Source of the DNA: Streptomyces viridochromogenes DSM 40736
Lineage (GTDB): Bacteria > Actinomycetota > Actinomycetes > Streptomycetales > Streptomycetaceae
DNA: 64,000 nucleotides
Assembly: GCF_000158955.1 (NCBI RefSeq)
Contig: NZ_GG657757.1
Span: forward strand, 7,239,122-7,303,121
Direction: 5' to 3'
Shown here: positions 39,001-45,899 of the stretch, piece after piece
Layout of the letters: the number at the start of each line of letters is the position of its first letter
How positions within the stretch are numbered: position 1 is the stretch's first letter
The notes under the pieces: model-generated
What the model was told of the DNA's origin: nothing
The model's database searches: none
What the model saw: the letters and a program-made list of their open reading frames with translations, nothing else
Translations under genes and position numbers: made by a program

Positions 39001-39971
39001 TCGCCCTCGACGCGGGCAGCCCCGCGGTCAAGGCGGTGCCGCTGCGCGGCGTGCCCGCACTGCGGTACACCGACCGCGACGACGAGGTCACCGTCAAGGG
39101 CAACGGCTTCTCGGTCACCGTCGACAAGAGCGAGGGAACCATCACGTCGTACGAGGCCGCGGGCGCGCGACTGATCACCTCCGGCCCGGTCCCGAACTTC
39201 TGGCGGGCACCCACCGACAACGACCGGGGCAACGGCCACCACACCCGCAACCAGGTGTGGAGGGACGCCGGAGCGCGGCGGAAGGTCGCGGACGTACAGG
39301 TGAGGCCCCTGGACGAGCGGGCCGTGGAGATCACCTTCACCGGCACCCTGCCCACCACCCCGGAGTCCACCTACAGCACCACGTACACGGTCTTCGGCAA
39401 CGGCGAGATCAAGGTCGACAACACCCTGCACCCGGGCGCGTCGAACCTGCCGTACCTCCCCGAGGTCGGAAACCTGCTGTTCCTGCCGCGCCGGCTGGAC
39501 CGGCTGCACTACTACGGCCGGGGCCCCGAGGAGAACATGTGGGACCGCAACAACGCCACCGACGTGGGCCTGTACTCCGGCATCGTCTCCGGGCAGTGGA
39601 GCTCCTACCTGCGCCCCCAGGAGAACGGCAACAAGACCGACGTCCGCTGGGCCGCGCTGACGGACGGCGGCGGGCGCGGACTGCTCGTCTCCGGTGAGCC
39701 GCTGCTGGAGGTCAACGCCTCGCACTTCACCCCCGAGGACCTGTCGGTCGGCGCCAGGCACGACTACCAGCTCACTCCCCGGGACGCGGTGGTCCTGCGG
39801 GTCAACCACCGCCAGATGGGCGTGGGCGGCGACAACAGCTGGGGCGCCCACACCCACGACGAGTTCAAGCTGCTCGCAGACCGCGACTACGCGTACACCT
39901 ACCGCCTGCGTCCGCTCACCCGGGTGAGCGAGGCGATGGAGGCCTCGCGGCGGCCCACGGCCACCGAGTAG
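36081..39971 (+). CDS. Tat-exported GH2 beta-galactosidase with an inserted LamG domain
   Basis: A secreted glycoside hydrolase of 1296 residues. A twin-arginine signal (SRRRLLEGG at 15-23, then a hydrophobic core and AHA cut site near 41) is followed by the GH2 sugar-binding domain, immunoglobulin-like domains and TIM barrel of a LacZ-type enzyme. The acid/base glutamate is E513 (SLGNEAGG) and the nucleophile E577 (IEYSHGMGNS). After GGWIWDFVDQ, a concanavalin/LamG domain (about residues 640-800) is inserted before the barrel resumes at YGGDWGDNPND. The C-terminal bgal_small domain (about 1010-1280) is complete. The ATG follows GAGGAAGG. Substrate is probably a galactose-containing polysaccharide or oligosaccharide, inferred from LamG and export. 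Confidence 0.93.
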   Translation: MPHPHPSPTDRPVVSRRRLLEGGAAVLGALALSASPVAAHAAGRRPAADGPPEWNDGLTVHRVGTEPPHTTLMPYADLPQALAADRTRSPYRMSLDGTWKFAYADRPDDRDTDFYRTDVDDSGWDTIPVPSAWQLHGYDFPIYVNITYPWWGPNGGGEDAQPPAAPTRYNPVGQYRRTFTVPRDWSGRRTFLHFEGVKSAHYVWINGELAGYHEDSYTSAEYDITRHLKPGTNQIAVEVFRYSDAEWLEDQDMIRLSGIFRSVHLYSTPVVHLRDFRLGTPLGDDYTSAELEVTAHVRDYGGEGAGRYTVETQLYDARGHAVWARPLNGPVDVPDGDEATVETTRAVPAPKLWSAEHPYLYTAVLRLRDPAGKVVETLSHRVGLREFALKDGLMRINGRPVSFRGTNRHEMHPATGSALTREQMVEDIEIIKRLNINSVRTSHYPNNPLWLELADEYGLYLVGETNLETHGIRDRYPGSGHAEWTEACVARAQNMVHRDKNHASVVIWSLGNEAGGGTTFNAMHDWIRSYDPTRVIQYEGDDRPGISDIRSEMYDSPQRVEQRAKDTGDTRPYVMIEYSHGMGNSNGNFKKYWDIVRRYDVLQGGWIWDFVDQALSWPTPSRKLLTESGPGALRGEIIAPSGTFDRAKGVLGGTVFPRDTRLDLTGSLTLEAWVTPGVTGGHQPLIAKGDTQYALKQNDRTLEFFIHSGGQWVTANWALPDGWTGKEHHVAGVFDADAGTLTLYVDGQVRATRTTTRRPSDTTASLSLATDVDNPTREFSGTIRRARVYARALSAAELASDGRGPKDEGVRFWFDAATAGHTEKRPREKTFYAYGGDWGDNPNDGAFSGDGIITADRGHTGKAAEVKRIYQAINATRASGGPGAVRLTNEYLFTNLREFDGRWSLVADGEVVQRGRLTREQLDVDPLTGKDVEVPVRLPARPAPGTEYFLELSFTTKEPTKWAKAGFEVAKQQLALDAGSPAVKAVPLRGVPALRYTDRDDEVTVKGNGFSVTVDKSEGTITSYEAAGARLITSGPVPNFWRAPTDNDRGNGHHTRNQVWRDAGARRKVADVQVRPLDERAVEITFTGTLPTTPESTYSTTYTVFGNGEIKVDNTLHPGASNLPYLPEVGNLLFLPRRLDRLHYYGRGPEENMWDRNNATDVGLYSGIVSGQWSSYLRPQENGNKTDVRWAALTDGGGRGLLVSGEPLLEVNASHFTPEDLSVGARHDYQLTPRDAVVLRVNHRQMGVGGDNSWGAHTHDEFKLLADRDYAYTYRLRPLTRVSEAMEASRRPTATE

Positions 39972-39998
39972 CACCGACGGTGTGACAGCGGCGCCGTC

Positions 39999-40364
39999 TC
40001 AGTCGGCGGCGTCGCTGAGGCCCAGGCGCAGGTGCTCCACGTGGTACACGGCCTGGTCGAGCAGCTCGGCGACATGGTGGTCGTGCAGCGCGTAGACCAC
40101 CGAACGGCCCCGTCGCTCGCCCACCACCAGGCCCAGGTTGCGCAGCAGCCGCAGCTGGTGCGAGCAGGCCGACTGCTCCATGCCCACCTCGGCGGCCAAC
40201 TCGGTGGCCGGCAAGGGGCCTTCGCGCAGCCGCGCCAGGATCAGCAGACGGGAGGGCGTGGACAGGGCCTGGAGCGTGGTGGCGACCTTCGCGACGTTGT
40301 CCGCGTCCAGGCGTACGCGCTCGGCGGCGGCGTCCTGCGCGGGGATGACGGCTCCATGACCCAT
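39999..40364 (-). CDS. ArsR/SmtB-family metal-sensing repressor (CzrA/NmtR-like)
   Basis: 121 residues with a winged helix-turn-helix (EVGMEQSACSHQLRLLRN, about 59-76). The last helix carries D95-x-H97-x10-H108-x-x-H111, exactly the alpha-5 Zn/Co/Ni site of CzrA/SmtB-type derepressors; no alpha-3 cysteine box of the arsenic or cadmium type. It is therefore expected to be released from DNA by zinc, cobalt or nickel. The upstream region has a 12-bp palindrome of the right type. No metal transporter is adjacent; the divergent gene is an alkylation-repair gene. Convergent with the beta-galactosidase gene, 27 bases away. Confidence 0.88.
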   Translation of the reverse strand: MGHGAVIPAQDAAAERVRLDADNVAKVATTLQALSTPSRLLILARLREGPLPATELAAEVGMEQSACSHQLRLLRNLGLVVGERRGRSVVYALHDHHVAELLDQAVYHVEHLRLGLSDAAD

Positions 40365-40398
40365 GACGTCATCGTACCGGGCGCACACGAACACATGA

Positions 40399-40410
40399 AT
40401 GAATATTCAT
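40399..40410. promoter_or_regulatory. SmtB/ArsR-type operator palindrome
   Basis: ATGAATATTCAT, a perfect 12-bp AT-rich palindrome in a very GC-rich region, 35 bases upstream of the arsR start and 86 bases before the divergent Ada-AlkA gene. An extra ATGAAT direct copy lies just upstream at 40395. It resembles the imperfect 12-2-12 sites of SmtB-family repressors. Confidence 0.6.
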
Positions 40411-40495
40411 CTGTCCCTGTGCGGCGGTGGGCGCCCGCACGTCGATGTCGGATTCTCGCCAGCCCCGGCGCCGCCCGATGCCCGATGCTGGACGC

Positions 40496-41978
40496 ATGCA
40501 GATGGGGATGCACACCGACACAGAACGCTGCGTACGCGCCGTCCGGTCCAAGGACGCCCGGTTCGACGGCTGGTTCTTCACGGCCGTCCTGACGACCGGC
40601 ATCTACTGCCGTCCCAGCTGCCCGGTCGTGCCGCCCAAGCCGGAGAACATGGTCTTCCATCCGAGTGCGGCCTCCTGCCAGCAGGCCGGTTTCCGGGCCT
40701 GCAAGCGCTGCCGGCCCGACACCAGCCCAGGCTCCCCGGAGTGGAACCACCGCGCCGACCTCGTGGCCCGCGCCATGCGGCTGATCGCCGACGGCGTCGT
40801 GGACCGCGAGGGCGTGCCCGGCCTCGCCGGCCGCCTCGGCTACAGCACCCGGCAGGTCGAGCGCCAGCTGCTCGCCGAGCTCGGCGCGGGGCCGCTCGCG
40901 CTCGCCCGCGCCCAGCGCGCCCAGACGGCCCGGCTGCTCATCGAGACGACGGCCCTGCCGATGGCACGGATCGCCTTCGCCGCCGGCTTCGCCTCCATCC
41001 GCACCTTCAACGACACGGTCCGCGAGGTCTTCGCCCTGCCCCCGAGCGAGCTGCGCGCCAGCGCCCCGAAGCGGCAGGGCGCGAGCACCCCCGGCGCGCT
41101 GTCGCTGCGGCTGCCGTTCCGCGCCCCGCTCAACCCCGACAACCTCTTCGGCCACCTCGCCGCGACGGCCGTACCCGGCGTGGAGGAGTGGCGGGACGGC
41201 TCCTACCGCCGCACGCTGCGCCTCCCGTACGGCCACGGCATCGTGGCCCTCACCCCCACCCCCGACCACATCGCCTGCCGCCTCACCCTCAGCGACCTGC
41301 GCGATCTGACCGTCGCCATCAGCCGCTGCCGCCGCCTGCTCGACCTGGACGCCGACCCGGTCGCCATCGATGAGCAACTGCGCACCGACCCGGTCCTGGC
41401 GCCCCTGGTCGACAAGGCGCCCGGGCGGCGCGTCCCGCGCGCGGTGGACGAGGCGGAGTTCGCCGTCCGGGCCGTGCTGGGCCAGCAGGTCTCCACCGCC
41501 GCCGCCCGCACCCACGCGGCCCGCCTGGTCACCGCGCACGGCGAACCGGTCGACGACCCCGAGGGCGGTCTCACCCACCTCTTCCCGGCGCCGGAGACCC
41601 TCGCGGAGGTGGACCCGGAGACCCTGGCGATGCCCCGCACCCGCCGCACGACCTTCACCACCCTGGTCCGCCGGCTCGCCGACGGCGACCTCCGCCTGGG
41701 CGTGGAGAGCGACTGGGCCGCGGACCCGTGCCCAGCTCCTCGCCCTGCCCGGCTTCGGCCCCTGGACGGCCGACGTCATCGCCATGCGCGCCCTCGGCGA
41801 CCCGGACGCCTTCCTCCCCACCGACCTCGGCATCCGCCGCGCCGCCCGGGACCTGGGCCTGCCCTCGACCCCGGCCGCGCTCACGGCCCGCGCGGCGGCC
41901 TGGCGCCCCTGGCGGGCCTATGCCGTCCAGTACCTCTGGGCGACCGACAGCCACCCGATCAACTTCCTTCCGGTATAG
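40496..41978 (+). pseudogene. Ada-AlkA fusion (methylphosphotriester sensor + 3-methyladenine DNA glycosylase), frameshifted
   Basis: In the usual actinobacterial form this is one protein of about 490 residues: an Ada zinc domain with C38, C42, C69 and C72 (C38 accepts methyl from DNA phosphotriesters and activates the protein), an AraC helix-turn-helix (about 85-180), AlkA_N (about 200-300) and a helix-hairpin-helix glycosylase (about 320-490). A net one-base gain near 41721-41729 puts the hairpin LPGFGPWTADV and the catalytic aspartate region (FLPTDLGI) out of frame. As written repair activity is lost but the sensor and HTH remain. Start could be ATG 40496, 40502 or 40508. ogt follows 9 bases downstream in the same operon. 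Confidence 0.82.
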
Positions 41979-41987
41979 GGACGTTCC

Positions 41988-42470
41988 ATGAAGCAACACA
42001 CCGTGACCGACAGCCCGTACGGCCCGCTCACCCTCGTCGCCGACGACGGCGTCCTGTGCGGCCTCTATATGACGGACCAGCGCCACCGCCCACCCGAGGA
42101 GACCTTCGGCACCCGCGACGACACCCTGTTCGCCCGGGCGGAGGAGCAGCTGAAGGCCTACTTCGCGGGCGAGCTCAAGGAGTTCACCGTCGAGATGCGC
42201 CTGACGGGCACCCCGTTCCAGCGCGCCGTCTGGGACCAGCTGCGCCGCATTCCGTACGGCGAGACCCGCACCTACGGCGAACTCGCCGACGCCCTGGGCA
42301 CCCCCACGGCCTCACGCGCGGTCGGCCTCGCCAACGGCCGCAACCCCATCGGCATCATCGTGCCGTGCCACCGCGTCGTCGGCGCCAACGGCAGCCTCAC
42401 CGGCTACGGCGGCGGCCTGGACCGCAAGCGCCGGCTGCTGGCCTTCGAGAGCGGGGCCGTGCTGTTCTGA
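41988..42470 (+). CDS. ogt: Methylated-DNA-[protein]-cysteine S-methyltransferase
   Basis: A suicide repair enzyme taking methyl from O6-methylguanine or O4-methylthymine. 160 residues; the acceptor is C127 in IVPCHRV, with the helix-turn-helix arginine finger (ASRAVGLANGRNP) before it. The N-terminal domain is minimal, as in Ogt. It is 9 bases after the Ada-AlkA gene, so it should be part of an adaptive-response-like operon. Its stop codon is the first part of a terminator stem shared with the sirtuin gene. Confidence 0.95.
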   Translation: MKQHTVTDSPYGPLTLVADDGVLCGLYMTDQRHRPPEETFGTRDDTLFARAEEQLKAYFAGELKEFTVEMRLTGTPFQRAVWDQLRRIPYGETRTYGELADALGTPTASRAVGLANGRNPIGIIVPCHRVVGANGSLTGYGGGLDRKRRLLAFESGAVLF

Positions 42471-42517
42471 AGGGTGTTGCAAAATGCCCGCCACCGAGCC
42501 TTCTGCAACACCCTTCA
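42468..42517. terminator. Bidirectional terminator whose arms contain both convergent stop codons
   Basis: A perfect 14-bp inverted repeat (TGAAGGGTGTTGCA and its complement) with a 22-base loop. The left arm begins with the ogt TGA and the right arm ends with the complement of the sirtuin TGA. It is symmetrical for both directions. Confidence 0.75.
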
Positions 42518-43246
42518 GCCGGTGTCGCCCAGGCGGCGCAACAGCTCGGGCAGGGCCGTTCCGATGGGTTCGCGGACGAGCTCGTCGGCGCGGTCGTCGT
42601 ACGGCGTCGGCTCGGCGTTGACGATGACCAGCCGGGCGCCGTGGTCGGCGGCGACACCTGCGAGGCCGGCGGCGGGCTGGACCTTCAGGCTCGTGCCGAC
42701 GGCGACGAACACCTGGCAGGCCTTGCTGATGGCGACCGCCTCGCCGAGCACGACGGGGTCGAGCCGCTCGCCGAACATCACCGTCGCCGACTTCAGGATC
42801 CCGCCGCACTCCAGGCACGGCGGGTCGTCCTCACCGGCCTCGACCCGGGCGAGCGCGTCCGTCATCGGGCCGCGGGCGTGGCAGCCCGTGCACACGAAAC
42901 TCCGCGCCGTCCCGTGCAGTTCGAGGACCTTGCGGCCCGGCATCCCGGCGAGCTGGTGCAGCCCGTCCACGTTCTGGGTGATGACCCGCACGGGCACCCC
43001 CGACCGCTCCAGGCCGGCGACGGCCAGGTGAGCGGTGTTGGGCTCCGCCTGGAGCGTCCGGTTCTTCCGCCGCATCTGCCAGGAGCGGCGGCGGATCTCC
43101 GGGTCGCCCATGTAGTACTCGTACGTCACGAGCTTCTCGGCCTCGGGGTCCCGCCGCCACAGGCCGTTCGGTCCGCGGTAGTCCGGGATCCCGGAGTCCG
43201 TGCTGATGCCGGCGCCGGTGAGGAGCGCGACGAGTGGCTTGCCCAT
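42515..43246 (-). CDS. Sir2-family NAD-dependent protein deacylase
   Basis: A sirtuin of 243 residues that removes acyl groups from lysines using NAD+, releasing nicotinamide and O-acyl-ADP-ribose. NAD-binding GAGIS (11-15), TQNVDGLH (90-97), catalytic H111 and a zinc knuckle of C119, C122, C144 and C147 are all present. A bacterial CobB-like class; the Tyr/Arg pair for desuccinylation is not obvious. In streptomycetes sirtuins reactivate acetyl-CoA synthetase, but no target gene is adjacent. The NUDIX gene lies upstream on the same strand after an 81-base gap. Confidence 0.93.
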   Translation of the reverse strand: MGKPLVALLTGAGISTDSGIPDYRGPNGLWRRDPEAEKLVTYEYYMGDPEIRRRSWQMRRKNRTLQAEPNTAHLAVAGLERSGVPVRVITQNVDGLHQLAGMPGRKVLELHGTARSFVCTGCHARGPMTDALARVEAGEDDPPCLECGGILKSATVMFGERLDPVVLGEAVAISKACQVFVAVGTSLKVQPAAGLAGVAADHGARLVIVNAEPTPYDDRADELVREPIGTALPELLRRLGDTG

Positions 43247-43327
43247 GACACCGAGGGTAGGCGGGGCGGCGCGGGGGCGGCGAGCGGATATCGAACGGGG
43301 CGTCGAGGGGTGAGCGGCCGGAGCCGG

Positions 43328-43822
43328 TCAGGACACCCGGTGTCCGTTCTCCAGCTCGGCCGTGCCCGAGCCCTCGGCCAGGACGTCGAGTCCGGCCAGG
43401 ACACGGCGGCCGAGGGCGCCCGGCAGGTATTCGGTCAGCTCCTCGTGCGGGACCAGCCGCCAGGACAGCAGCTCCGCCTCCTGGAGGCGGATCGCCTTGA
43501 ACTCGTCCTCGCCGAGCACCCCGCCGTCGTAGAGGTACGCCACCAGCGGCGGACGCCCCGGACCGTGCACCCAGTCCACCGCCAGCAGCCGGCCCAGCTC
43601 ACGGTCCAGGCCGATCTCCTCGGCCGTCTCGCGGCGCGCGCCCTGCCGCGGGGTCTCGCCGTCGTCGGACTCGATCGTGCCACCGGGCAGCGTCCAGCCC
43701 TCCCGGTAGTTGGGTTCGACGAGCAGCACCCGGCCCTCGCCGTCCCGGAAGAGCGCGGCGGCACCGGCCAGGACGCGGGGCAGGGACGCGATGTAGGCGG
43801 CGAAGTCAGGAGAGGTGGTCAT
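43328..43822 (-). CDS. NUDIX hydrolase
   Basis: A 164-residue pyrophosphohydrolase with a complete Nudix box (residues 47-69: GG...E...GARRETAEEIG), where the two box glutamates bind Mg. The preceding strand LLVEPNYREGWTLPGG is typical. The substrate is unknown; candidates are a damaged nucleotide or ADP-ribose, which would fit the neighbouring sirtuin and ADP-ribosylglycohydrolase. It is on the same strand as the sirtuin and the SapA-like gene. Confidence 0.9.
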   Translation of the reverse strand: MTTSPDFAAYIASLPRVLAGAAALFRDGEGRVLLVEPNYREGWTLPGGTIESDDGETPRQGARRETAEEIGLDRELGRLLAVDWVHGPGRPPLVAYLYDGGVLGEDEFKAIRLQEAELLSWRLVPHEELTEYLPGALGRRVLAGLDVLAEGSGTAELENGHRVS

Positions 43823-43850
43823 CGGTGCAGGGTAACCACCTGGCGCCGGC

Positions 43851-44306
43851 TCAGCCGCAGGGGAAGACGTAGTCCGACTTGTAGTTGATGTAGAGGCTGC
43901 TGGAGGAGGAGCCCATCTTGGCGGTCACCGGGGCGCAGGCGAAGCTGGAGACGTACACCGGGCCGGCGTACTCGCTGAAGTTGCCCGCGTCCTTGTCGCA
44001 GGAGGTGCCGCCGACCTTGCAGACCTGCACGAGCATGTACTGCGACCTGCCGACGTTGTTGTCGAGGATGACGCAGCCCTTGCCGCCGTTCTCGTAGGCG
44101 AAGAGGGTGCCCAGACGCTCGCTGGGGTCGGTGCCGACGGGCAGCGGGATCGCCTTGCTCAGCGTGTAGCCGCTGCCGCACACGGTGGCCGCGGCGGCCG
44201 CGGGCGCGGGCTGCTCGGCGGCGACGGCCTGCGGGGCGGTGAGCACGGCGGCGGTCAGGACGGACACGGAAGCGGCGGCGCGGACAGCGGTTCTGAGACG
44301 AGACAT
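43851..44306 (-). CDS. Secreted SapA-like (spore-associated) protein
   Basis: 151 residues with a Sec signal peptide (about 1-30, cut near AVAAE) and a mature domain with six cysteines: ATVCGSGY, GKGCVIL, VQVCK, SCDKD, FACAP and the C-terminal FPCG. The CGSGY opening, the AGNFSEYAGPVYV stretch and the terminal cysteine match my recollection of the spore-associated protein A group of Streptomyces, whose function is unknown and whose members are found on spore surfaces. No lipobox. The start is the ATG that begins MSRLRTAVRAAA; upstream in-frame codons lack a signal-like character. Confidence 0.65.
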   Translation of the reverse strand: MSRLRTAVRAAASVSVLTAAVLTAPQAVAAEQPAPAAAAATVCGSGYTLSKAIPLPVGTDPSERLGTLFAYENGGKGCVILDNNVGRSQYMLVQVCKVGGTSCDKDAGNFSEYAGPVYVSSFACAPVTAKMGSSSSSLYINYKSDYVFPCG

Positions 44307-44447
44307 GACAAGCAGACGCTTTCTGTCAGGCGCGAGGACGCGGGCCGAGTGACTGGAAACGATCGAACGATCCGATGGCCTGATCACTTTACGGTCGGGT
44401 TTGATCGGCATCGTCGGCTCGCGTGGAAGTGACCGGAATCAGCCGAA

Positions 44448-44461
44448 TGGAAGCACTTCCA
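44448..44461. promoter_or_regulatory. Palindrome upstream of the SapA-like gene
   Basis: TGGAAG-CA-CTTCCA with a further half-site (TGGAAG at 44424) in the 277-base gap between the ADP-ribosylglycohydrolase stop and the SapA-like start. It is about 140 bases upstream of the latter; possible regulator site. Confidence 0.3.
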
Positions 44462-44583
44462 AGCGGAATGCCTGGCTGAGTTCGAGTGAAGTGGCCGATA
44501 CTGAGCCGTCATGAGGCCCGGGTCTCGAAGCGGAAGACCGATGCGGCCGCCGAACGCGGCCGGAAATGGCCGGTTCGATCCGG

Positions 44584-45654
44584 TCAGGCCTCCCGCTCCG
44601 CCAGCCGCAGCGTCCGCTCCGCGAGCTCGCTGATCCGCACCCCGTCGAAACCGAACACCGCACTGCGGACCGTGTCCTCCAGCGGCACCTTCCACTGGTC
44701 GGGGATGGCCGCGGCCCCGCCGAGGACACCCGCCACCGACCCCGCCGTCGCGCCGTTGGAGTCGGTGTCCAGGCCGCCGCGGACGGTCAGCGTGATGGTG
44801 CGGGTGAAGTCGCCGTCGCCGTAGAGCAGCCCTGCGGTGAGGACGGCGGCGTTCGGGACGGTGTGGATCCAGCCCATACCGGCGGTCTCCTCGGCGACCG
44901 TGCTGAGCGTGTCCTCCCAGGACATCCGGGTGTCGTGCAGGGACACCACCCGGCGCACCGTACGAGCCAGGCGGCTGCTCGCCGGGATCACGGTCAGGGC
45001 CTGGTCGACGGCGTGCCGCACCGTCGGCGCCGTGAACGCCGCCGCGATCAGAGCCGCCGCCCACATCGCCCCGTAGACCCCGTTGCCGGTGTGCGACAGC
45101 ACCGCGTCCCGCCGGGCCAGCGAGGCGGCCCGGCGTGGCACGCCCGGGCAGGTCCAGCCGTAGATGTCGGCGCGGATGAGGGCGCCGATCCACTCCTGGT
45201 ACGGGTTGTCGTACGTGGCGGTCAGCGGCGGTTTGAGCCCGCCCGCGAGGTTGCGGTACGCGGCCCGCTCGGCGGTGAACGTCTGGAGGTACGGCAGCCG
45301 CAGCAGCCACAGGTCGCCGACCTGCTCGGTGCTGAAGCCGAAGCCGTGGGTCTCCAGCAGGTCGAGGCCGAGGATCGCGTAGTCGACGTCGTCGTCCCGG
45401 CAGCTGCCGTGGATCCGGCCGCGTACGCACTGGCGCCATTCGGGGCGCAGCACGGGTTCGTCGGCGCCGGTGGGCTCGGGCAGGTAGTCGGTGAGGGGGA
45501 GGGCGGCGGCCTGCCGGAGGTAGCGGTCGATGCGGTCGCGGGTCCAGACCTCGCCCTGCTCGACCGGCTTGCCGAGCATGTTGCCCGCGATGCGGCCCGT
45601 CCAGCCGCCGAGGATGCGGTCGGCGAGCGCCGTTTCGGTGTCGACGAGGGTCAT
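44584..45654 (-). CDS. ADP-ribosylglycohydrolase family protein
   Basis: A 356-residue all-helical DraG/ARH-type enzyme that removes ADP-ribose from proteins or small molecules. Dinuclear Mg ligands are visible in the front motif GSCRDDDVDYAI (about 83-94) and the rear motif GGLDTDSNGATAGS (about 288-301). The N-terminal GGWTGRIAGNMLGKP is diagnostic. It is divergent from glycerate kinase. No nitrogenase genes are nearby, so a DraG nitrogenase role is excluded by context; the target is unknown. Lies near a sirtuin and NUDIX gene on the same strand. Confidence 0.92.
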   Translation of the reverse strand: MTLVDTETALADRILGGWTGRIAGNMLGKPVEQGEVWTRDRIDRYLRQAAALPLTDYLPEPTGADEPVLRPEWRQCVRGRIHGSCRDDDVDYAILGLDLLETHGFGFSTEQVGDLWLLRLPYLQTFTAERAAYRNLAGGLKPPLTATYDNPYQEWIGALIRADIYGWTCPGVPRRAASLARRDAVLSHTGNGVYGAMWAAALIAAAFTAPTVRHAVDQALTVIPASSRLARTVRRVVSLHDTRMSWEDTLSTVAEETAGMGWIHTVPNAAVLTAGLLYGDGDFTRTITLTVRGGLDTDSNGATAGSVAGVLGGAAAIPDQWKVPLEDTVRSAVFGFDGVRISELAERTLRLAEREA

Positions 45655-45689
45655 GGTTCTGGTCTACCCGTTTTGGGAGGGTGCCCAAG

Positions 45690-45775
45690 GGGGGCGGGGC
45701 CGCGGGTGTGCCGGCGGCGGTGGGTTCGTCGTGGTCTGCTGCGCAGTTCCCCGCGCCCCGCGCCCCGCGCCCCTG
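45690..45775. repeat. Dispersed Streptomyces repeat, second copy (reverse orientation)
   Basis: Read on the minus strand it begins GGGGCGCGGGGCGCGGGG and continues AACTGCGCAGCAGACCACGACG, the classic streptomycete intergenic repeat. It fills much of the 245-base gap between two divergent genes, so promoters must lie at its edges. Confidence 0.65.
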
Positions 45776-45899
45776 AGGCGAGGGCCCCCAGGTCCATGGG
45801 ATGGGCACGGGCTGACGGCGGACGGGTCCTCCGGTTAAGGTCGCTGCGGCGCGACTGGCCCTGACGTGCGTGAGGGCCCGGAGAGCAAGGGGAGTGCAA

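Noticed and set aside
39914..39931. GCTCACCCGGGTGAGC as a fourth copy of the stress-island operator
   Set aside because: The half-sites are contiguous (no N5 spacer) and it lies inside the beta-galactosidase coding region.
36177..39974. A 1265-codon open frame on the minus strand opposite the beta-galactosidase
   Set aside because: A mirror of strong G/C third-position bias. The translated protein is Val/Gly/Ala/Leu-rich without domains, while the plus strand encodes a complete GH2 enzyme with catalytic residues.
42468..42517. The 14-bp inverted repeat as ends of a small insertion element
   Set aside because: Only 22 bases lie between the arms, there is no target duplication, and the position between convergent stop codons fits a terminator.
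44584..45654. DraG, nitrogenase-reactivating glycohydrolase
   Set aside because: No nif or draT genes; the family is broad and the target here is unknown.
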